Shown: one piece after another, positions 56,817-64,000 of the stretch
How the letters are laid out: each line of letters begins with the position of its first letter
Numbering within the stretch: position 1 is the stretch's first letter
DNA from: Petunia secreta
Lineage: Eukaryota; Streptophyta; Magnoliopsida; Solanales; Solanaceae
Direction: 5' to 3'
Assembly: GCA_029990175.1 (NCBI GenBank)
Contig: JARKIP010000028.1
Coordinates: 12,402,501 to 12,466,500 of the forward strand
DNA length: 64,000 bases
Position numbers and translations under genes: made by a program
The notes under the pieces: model-generated
The model's input: only the letters and a program-made list of their open reading frames with translations
What the model was told of the DNA's origin: nothing
Databases searched by the model: none

Positions 56817-59800
56817 TGTTGAACCCCAAAAATTACCCTTTCTTTGAGAAAAGATAGGTTTCGGGTATATTTCAACAAAGTGGGATTCCAAAGGGTTTTC
56901 TTTGGAGTCGCCACCTAATTTAATGATTATTAGATAAGTGGTTCTGTTAAATTCGAAAGAAGGTCCCATGCGGGAGCACTTTCGAAAATCCGCTAAATGC
57001 GGTTAATCCGGCGGTTTTCACGAATTTGTTAAGGATAATAAGTATATAAAGCTAATTTTATATAAGGATAGTAGGAATAATATAAATAAGATAAGATTTT
57101 TAATTATGCCGATACTTAGATAAATAGATGACCCAATTTAAAATTAATTAAATGGATGATGAAACAATGATCAATTGATTAATTAATAGAATAAGTAAAG
57201 GTTAAATGAAGTTAGATGATTAAATAAAATAAACTAGATAAATAATTGGATAATAATAAAGGATTAATTAATTGATTTAATAAATAGATAAATAAATAAG
57301 CAAAAAAATAGCTTGATTAAATAAATGAATACTTGTCAATTTTAATTAAGTAAAGGAGTAAATGAAGAATAATTGATTAATTAAATAAATAAAGAAATAA
57401 ATATTCAATTGATTAAATAAATTATTAATTGAAATTAATTAAATAAATTAGATTAAGTAAATGAATAAATAAAGGATTAAAATTTAATTGATTAACTAAA
57501 TAAATAAATTAGATAATTGAATATTTAATATAATAAATAAAGAAGCAATGCGAATGCGAATTATGGCGAGGGTACGATTTTTAGTCGAATTTTGATTTTT
57601 GCACTCATTAATCGACAAATGATTCTAAACATCCATAAATTAATTGGCGATTCGAAAAGAAATGATACAAAGCATTCATATAAAAAAATTTAAGTAATTC
57701 ACAATAATTATTCACAATTCAAATACCATTTCTATTTTACAGGGTTCCTAAAACATGTTTTTCTAGAGAGGACGGGAAAGAAAGAGTTTAGAAGGTAGAA
57801 CCCGGAAGCGCAAACTCAATAATTGAGCCTTGGACTTTGTGATTTTCGTTTTTCATTTCTTACATTTTCGGGGATATCAAGTCCCGAAAATGCGAAGCGG
57901 AGCAAATAACTTCAAATGCAAACAGCCATTCCCGTTTATGAGTTTCACCAACTCGTCCCAAGATTTTATGCCAAAATAAACAAAATAAGGATTAGTATCC
58001 GACCAAAGAGCCTAAACTTTTAAAGCAATGGAAGATTAAAGGTAAGCTAAGGCATATAGGCAGCACACTTTATTTCTTAAAAAGATCATTCAAACAAACT
58101 TTGTACTCATTGTTTCAGATAGAACACATAGGGAATTGTTAAGAATAATGACAAGTAAAGTACAGATAGATACATGTAGATTGATTCTTAAATTAATCAT
58201 TTACAACCCTTTCATTACTAAGAAAGTTTGGTAGCGAACAAGGCATAGCAAATTAAGGAGAACAAAATGCATTTGATTCCTACTTCAACTCACGCTCTTC
58301 AAAAAGGGAAAACACATGACATTTTGACTCCAGATAGCACGCCATAGGTGAATTCAGATCTTAAAGGTCAGAACTTTTATGCATAATAAACTCCTTAGCA
58401 TGTGCCAGACAAGCAGAATGATAGAAACATCCAAGGCTATAGAAAGATTTATGCTAAACTTTTATCGCAGCTTACACTAATTTAGTTATCAAGGTGTGAA
58501 CTTTATCAAAATATCTATTTCTATTTAAGCTTAAGTTGATAGAAACTAACTGAACCAAAGTGGAGCTTAAAACAATGCCTGATAGGACCTAAAACTACTC
58601 AAAACCAGGCAGAAATAGATATAGGCCTTAGCCTGATCCAAGCAAGAAGCTGAGATGAAGTCTAGGTCTTGGAACAAGACCTAGAACTTGAAACAATGAA
58701 GCTACTACTCATTTAAACCACTATAGGCATTTTAAGTAAAACTGGACCTAGTTCCTCAACATCATAGCAGAACCAATACTGAATATGAACCATAAACTTC
58801 AATGAGCAACTGAAAAAGACATGGAGCCATGGAGCTGACCTACTGAGCCAGAAACCAAGACCTGAACCTAACTGACTCAAAAGCTGGGAGCCGAGCATGG
58901 AACAATTACACACCTATTCAAACTTGGAATAGCTTTAGGATCTGCCAATACCTCTTACAAACCACCTACATACTAGAAAAATCAAGCTAGACAGCCTTAT
59001 ACACATCACAAACAGGAAGCTAAATCAAGAACTAACCCTCCTTGCTTGCCAACCACCTGAACTCCTACTACTACTAGAACTGCTAAACAGCCTAGACCAG
59101 AAACACCATCACAATAATCTGCATATATGCTAACACCTATACATAAAACCAACTACTGAAACATCATCACCTCCTATCTAGCTGCAACCTGAACAACCTT
59201 TTCATACCCTGGAACTACACCTGCAACCACCTGCACAACACCCTGAACCTCTCAGACCTCTCACCACCTGAACTACCTCCAGCTACATCCAAAACAGCCT
59301 GCAACAACTTCTAAAGAAACTCTAGGACCCCTCCCAAACTCATCCTGAACTCCCTGCTACTACCTGAACACACACACCTTACTCCCTAATCTCACAGAAC
59401 CAACAGGAAACACCTATACACAAACAGACTCCCTCAGCTTACCCCTTACAAACCTGGAAAACCTTTATACTATCCCACTTCACTACAAACACAACAACCT
59501 GCACACCCTCGCCAATCAACAAGAATCAGGATAAACAACTAGAGACAACAACTCAACTTCTCACAGGCTCTCACAAGCCTGCAAACATCAACAGAGCAGG
59601 CAAACAAATCCTAAATAGCTGCTGCACTGCAGCTTACATACTGCACTCACTACTTCAAAACCTAAGATCCCTCTACCTTTTCAAACAACAAGAATCAGCT
59701 CCCTTTAATCGACTCCCTGGGCCCCTTCTTAGCAGAAACAAGCACACAAACAAAGCAGCAAATAGAACTCTCTGCTTCCCAAGCTTCTATCAGGATCAGA

Positions 59801-60992
59801 TCTTCTTTACGTATACAAATCATAAAAATGCGGAGATATGGCTAGCACAGGTAGAGAAGCAGGATTGAAATCCAACAAAAGACTAGTCATTTTATGCTAA
59901 ACTGAACCACATCATGTTTTCAACTTCTAAATAGCATATAATCATTTCTTTTCATACTTAGACAAAAATATAAATCTATAATAACCGATATGACACTAGT
60001 TACTGTAAATAACAAACTCACAAACATAAATATACCCTAAAATGAGATTAAGCTGAGGTTATTACCTTTTGCGGGGCAGTGAAAAAGGGTGAGGACCTGA
60101 AGCGATGCGACTCGACTAAGCGACGCGAGCAAGGTCGACGACTAGTGTAGCGAAACAACGACACAAAACAAATCTAATCCGGAAACTTTAGCAGAAACCA
60201 TGACTATAATTTCAGTACTTTTTTAGAAGAAAAGTCGAAACTGAAAAAAAATATACTCTCTCTATATGTTATACATTCTGCCTCTTTTTTAATTTTTCCT
60301 CAACCCTAAAACTTCAAGACCGCCTCCAAAATGAAAGAAACAAGGAAATATATATCTCATACCTTAGGGTTTCGGATTTCTTTGAATACCCCAAATAATC
60401 CTTGTTCATTTTCTTTTCCCTTTTGAAACCAGGGTTAAAATAGTATAATCCTTCGGATCGTACTAGTTTAACTCTGATTTCAAAGAGAATATGAACGTTA
60501 TGATATCTCACGGATCAGATTGATTCTCGCTTTTGAAATGGACGATAGTGATTCACGCTTCGTACTGGAGAGAGGGTAAAAGGGGACCAGGGACCACTGT
60601 TCTTGGACTGTTGTTGATTTTAGGAGGGAAATTGAACTGGGAAATTGGGGATCAGCTTTAGGGATTTCGCGGGTTGGGAAAATGGGCATTGGGGTTAACG
60701 GGTTTGGGAGAAAAATGGGCTGATGATCTTCACGCGTGTTTTGTGTTGTGGGTGTATATGTGTGTTTGCGTAAATGGACTGTCAATTAGGACTAGGAGCG
60801 ATTTTAGCCTCTTTTAGATAAATTAATTGAAATATAGGCAATTGCACGGGGTAGGCTAGGGATTAGGCTAGGTATTACGATTTTACCCTTTTTATCAAGA
60901 TTTCAACTATTTCTCTTTTAAATTTATAAATTGACTTTATTTTAAATAATTAGATATCTATTAAACTTTCGGGACAAAATTGGGTGTCAACA
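56817..60992 (-). repeat. Array LTR 4 (4176 bp), shared by internal regions 3 and 4
   Basis: TGTTGAACCCC at 56817, GTGTCAACA at 60992. Lacks the 70-bp segment, with 'attagataag' instead of 'attaggtaag' at the junction (56930). It shares 'accaggcagaaatag' (about 58605) with LTR1, where LTR2 and LTR3 have 'aggctgaaatag', so it is mosaic. Hairpin at 58662-58684. Confidence 0.93.
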
Positions 60993-61005
60993 GCTGCCCC
61001 TCTTT
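60993..61005 (-). promoter_or_regulatory. Polypurine tract, unit 4
   Basis: AAAGAGGGGCAGC on the minus strand abutting LTR4. Confidence 0.8.
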
Positions 61006-61711
61006 ACCCGAAAAGGATGAAAGAGTTTTCAGGATAAAGAAGTTGACATAAAGCCAATTTTGTCGCGATAAAGCCAAGGACTTCTGATTCCATGGACCAA
61101 AAGGCGAGGCTTATGGATATGGCCGAACTCCGGTTTCCGAGTTTCCCACATATCTCGGGCTAAAAGAGAATCAGGCCATATATAGTTCGACGACACTTAG
61201 AAACGAAGACTCGCACGATTGACAAAAGAAAGGACGCACGAATAGGAAAAAAAACTGACGCCTAATCTGAAATGAAAGATTAGGTAAAACTTGCTTGTTC
61301 GAGTGCGATTCTTCAGATCCTCGTTGACGAGTCTAGCTCATATCAACGATTGCCCCAGTTCAGTGCTAAGAAAAAGTTCCACGTTATGCTCCAAATGTTG
61401 CTGCGATGCCGCTAAAATTCTGTAAAGACTTAACAAACGGTAAGCGAGCAACTGCTAATACACTATAATAATTGAAATAAGAAATAAAAAAAGGTATAAT
61501 ATAAAATTGTAAATTCTGATTGTGACGCTCAAACAGTTCTTCTCTCGATCAACTGACGAGGTACTCCGCCCGGGAAACCTCTAGGCTGATCATTATTTTG
61601 AAACGGTAAAGTAAAACAATAAGTAAAGTGGGAACGAATTCGTAAAATGCAAGGCTTTCATAAGATAAGTTGAATAACGAGATATGGTGTCTCAAGTCGA
61701 ATCGCCTATTG

Positions 61712-62887
61712 TTAATAGAATTCATCCAATGTCTCGATGAAATGTCCCACAAACTCTTCCTCACTCATGGGAGGCTTAACTTTGGCAGCCTCACTCCTCC
61801 AACGTACCGCGTATTCCCTAAAGGTCTCGGTCGACTTCTTCCTAAACCTTGCAATAGCCAACCGATCTAATGGTATTTCAGCATGGAAACCAAAACGCTC
61901 CATGAAGTCGTGAGCCATACTCCTCCAGTTAATCCATTTTGAGGGATCCTGCTCGGAGTACCAGTCTAAAGCTTCGCCTTCAAGACTATGAATGAATAAT
62001 TTCATACGGAGCTCTTCATTCTTCCCCACTCCCAAGGTTTCACAGTACCTTCTCAAATGGGCGCGGGGGTTGCCTTTGCCATTAAACTTAACAAACTTTG
62101 GTACTTTGTACCCTTCTGGGTATTCAATCCCAGGATGAACGCACAAGCCTTCATATTCTAGACTTTCTTTGTCCTTGCCTTTTGATGCTTTGCTAAGAGC
62201 ACTCATCACCCAACTTTGTACCTTTTTCTCCAAATCTTCACCCCCATCGACTGCTTTTTCGGCTCTTCTAACACCATTTTGAAACTTCACATAAGGAGGA
62301 TTGGTGTAATCATCAATTTGCACAATAGGAACATCTTGCCCGCCAGACACCGCCACTTGGACTAATGGTGGGGGTAGATTTTCAGTATAAGCTTGCAGGA
62401 TGGGTTCATTTTGGTAAGTGGAGGTTTGGTATGGATATGGAGTGTTTGTCTGATAATAAGTATTGGCAGGGTACGGGGTGTATGATGGGTGTTGTTGATG
62501 TGATGGGTAGATGGGTAGTCGGTTAATTGTTTGGCTAGATTGAGTATTATTTGGGGGTGGAGCTTGGACAAGTGGCAAGTTGCTTTGGTGGACTGGTGCT
62601 TTTAGAGAATTGTGGGTGTTCAATGGTGTGTTCATATTGGCGACCCCATCAATTGAGTTCAGAGATTGCCCCATTTGAACCAGAGAGTGTGATGCATCGG
62701 GCCCACGCAGCGGCGTGTTTTTAGGAGTTTGCCCTTTTACCGCAGCCATCTCATCTTTTAGCATCTGTAGTTCCTTAGCCATTTCAAGAATATGTTCGTC
62801 TTGACCAATAATGACATTTCCTCTTGATGATTCAGGAGTTGCAAGATTTTTCTCGGTATTGCGAGGTTCATCATCTATTCCAGTCAT
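61712..62887 (-). CDS. gag: Gag-like protein of the array element, copy 4
   Basis: 391 codons, intact. Differs from copies 2 and 3 by one residue (PPNNTQSS instead of PPNNAQSS). The capsid-like half is unchanged. Confidence 0.88.
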   Translation of the reverse strand: MTGIDDEPRNTEKNLATPESSRGNVIIGQDEHILEMAKELQMLKDEMAAVKGQTPKNTPLRGPDASHSLVQMGQSLNSIDGVANMNTPLNTHNSLKAPVHQSNLPLVQAPPPNNTQSSQTINRLPIYPSHQQHPSYTPYPANTYYQTNTPYPYQTSTYQNEPILQAYTENLPPPLVQVAVSGGQDVPIVQIDDYTNPPYVKFQNGVRRAEKAVDGGEDLEKKVQSWVMSALSKASKGKDKESLEYEGLCVHPGIEYPEGYKVPKFVKFNGKGNPRAHLRRYCETLGVGKNEELRMKLFIHSLEGEALDWYSEQDPSKWINWRSMAHDFMERFGFHAEIPLDRLAIARFRKKSTETFREYAVRWRSEAAKVKPPMSEEEFVGHFIETLDEFY

Positions 62888-64000
62888 TGTCAGTTGTGGA
62901 AATGTGTACCAGTATGCAGATTGGTCCTTTGTCCTTGTGTAATAGGAGTGATCAGCCAGCTTAAATCAGCACAAATCAAACCTCTGAATGGGGGATAAAC
63001 AAAAGAAAAGAAAAGTTCAAAAGTAGCTATGTTTGTTTGCATGTCATTGGCAAAATTGCACACAAATCACGTAGCGCGCATCACGTAGCGCTTTGCATTT
63101 TAAACAAGTTGACATGTGGCAAACACAACTACACAAGTAGTGGACGTAAATGAAAATGCGAACGCTTCCTACCCTGTAAGGTGCCTCTTTGTGCCAGAGG
63201 TGGGCCTAAGACGCGCAAACAAGTGATAACGAAAAATAGTTCATGCCAGTTTTGAGCAATTCAGATTTAGAGTAAGCGATAAATAATAACAATAATCGAT
63301 AACAATCAGCTCTCCGCCTCGACATTGCAATTCCATTATCCCAACTAACTTCCAAAAAGCTGGTGTCAACTCGAAATTCTAACATAGCCCATGCTCTCCA
63401 CAACATCTGCACCAAATTTCTAAACCCAAATGCCTAAAACCTGAAACAAACCTCTATACCTTTCGCAAACATCAACGCTCCACCAAGCACAACTCCCAAT
63501 TGTTATACAACATCCAGGGGTGAGATTTCCAACTGCCTTCACAATACCAGACTGCAAATCATGAAAGGCGCCCATCGGCCTTTCAAAATAAAACCTCACT
63601 GGTCCTCAGCTTTAGTCAAGCCTCTCAGCTTCCTAGGTTTTGCAAAGCTCACAGACCTTGTTCATAGGGCTCCTCACTAGTCCTCGGCTTTAATCAAGCC
63701 TCTCAGTTTCCTAGGTAGCCAAGACCGCACTGGTCTTCAAGGAGGGACCCCATTGGTCGTTTATAGACATAGGGGCTTCACTCTCCTAGTATGCGACAAG
63801 CATACTTCATTCCATACGAGTTTGCAGCTGGTTAGTCAACATGGGCCTGCACACACGCAAAGCCATTCACGAGCGGGACCCCACTGATCTTTTAAAGACA
63901 TCAGGGGCTTTGCCTCTTAGATCTCACTACACCAGACCATCTCCAAAACACAAGCCAACCAAATCCGCCTAACTTTCCCCCGACTACAATTCTGTCTATG

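Larger units (their letters stand above)
60993..64000 (-). mobile_element. Array internal region 4 (gag-only), cut by window end
   Basis: Polypurine tract at 60993-61005, gag at 61712-62887, leader to the window end. If it has the common 3729-bp length, about 720 bp and the primer site lie beyond 64000, followed by at least one more LTR. Confidence 0.88.

Noticed and set aside
33039..64000. The array as a pure assembly artefact
   Set aside because: Units carry private differences (70-bp segment in LTR1, altered AT-rich segment and extra G in LTR3, single-residue gag changes), so they are not one unit copied by the assembler, although the copy number still needs long reads.

Overview
This is a transposon-dominated stretch of a plant nuclear genome. 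Family-level signals point to Solanaceae: Au-type SINE copies, Ogre/Tat-type Ty3/gypsy elements with very long LTRs and a tRNA-Arg-type primer site, and Helitrons ending in a hairpin plus CTAG. I cannot name the species. Only one intact host-type gene is visible, an NDR1/HIN1-like (LEA_2) membrane protein at 24379-25095. Nearly everything else is mobile-element sequence or reshuffled duplicated DNA.

Layout. 1-1707 is the terminal part of an old Ogre-type LTR (+). 1708-3652 is a probable Ty3/gypsy LTR (-). 3736-10606 is an almost full-length but broken L1-type LINE (-), flanked by an 18-bp target-site duplication whose unoccupied counterpart lies at 29570. 10625-12001 is duplicated flank, followed by a truncated Ty1/copia element (12059-12915), a second duplicated block (12916-13195), and gypsy-related or unclassified repeats with a two-exon retroelement gene fragment (13196-16641). 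16639-17640 is a third duplicated block. 17680-22469 is a head-to-tail series of three short Helitron-like units plus the start of a fourth. The NHL gene follows, then a minus-strand Helitron end (26038) and a GC-rich candidate TIR element (27318-28320). 28648-32884 carries the second copies of the duplicated blocks, including a broken RING-H2 gene.

From 33039 to the window end is a tandem array of one minus-strand Ogre/Tat-type retrotransposon. Four LTRs (about 4.2 kb) alternate with internal regions of exactly 3729 bp, each junction sharing a single LTR. Every internal region has the same intact 391-codon gag-like frame and no pol. PBS and PPT are intact in each complete unit. This is a gag-only, non-autonomous family (TR-GAG-like) multiplied in tandem, probably by LTR-LTR recombination, and the array runs beyond the window.

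How the parts relate: the duplicated blocks (called Y, X and Z below) give a relative chronology. Y was duplicated first; the LINE, the copia fragment and several deletions then altered the left copy, and the Ogre array, set in a GC-rich repeat, interrupted the right copy of Z. There is no operon-like cooperation between genes here.
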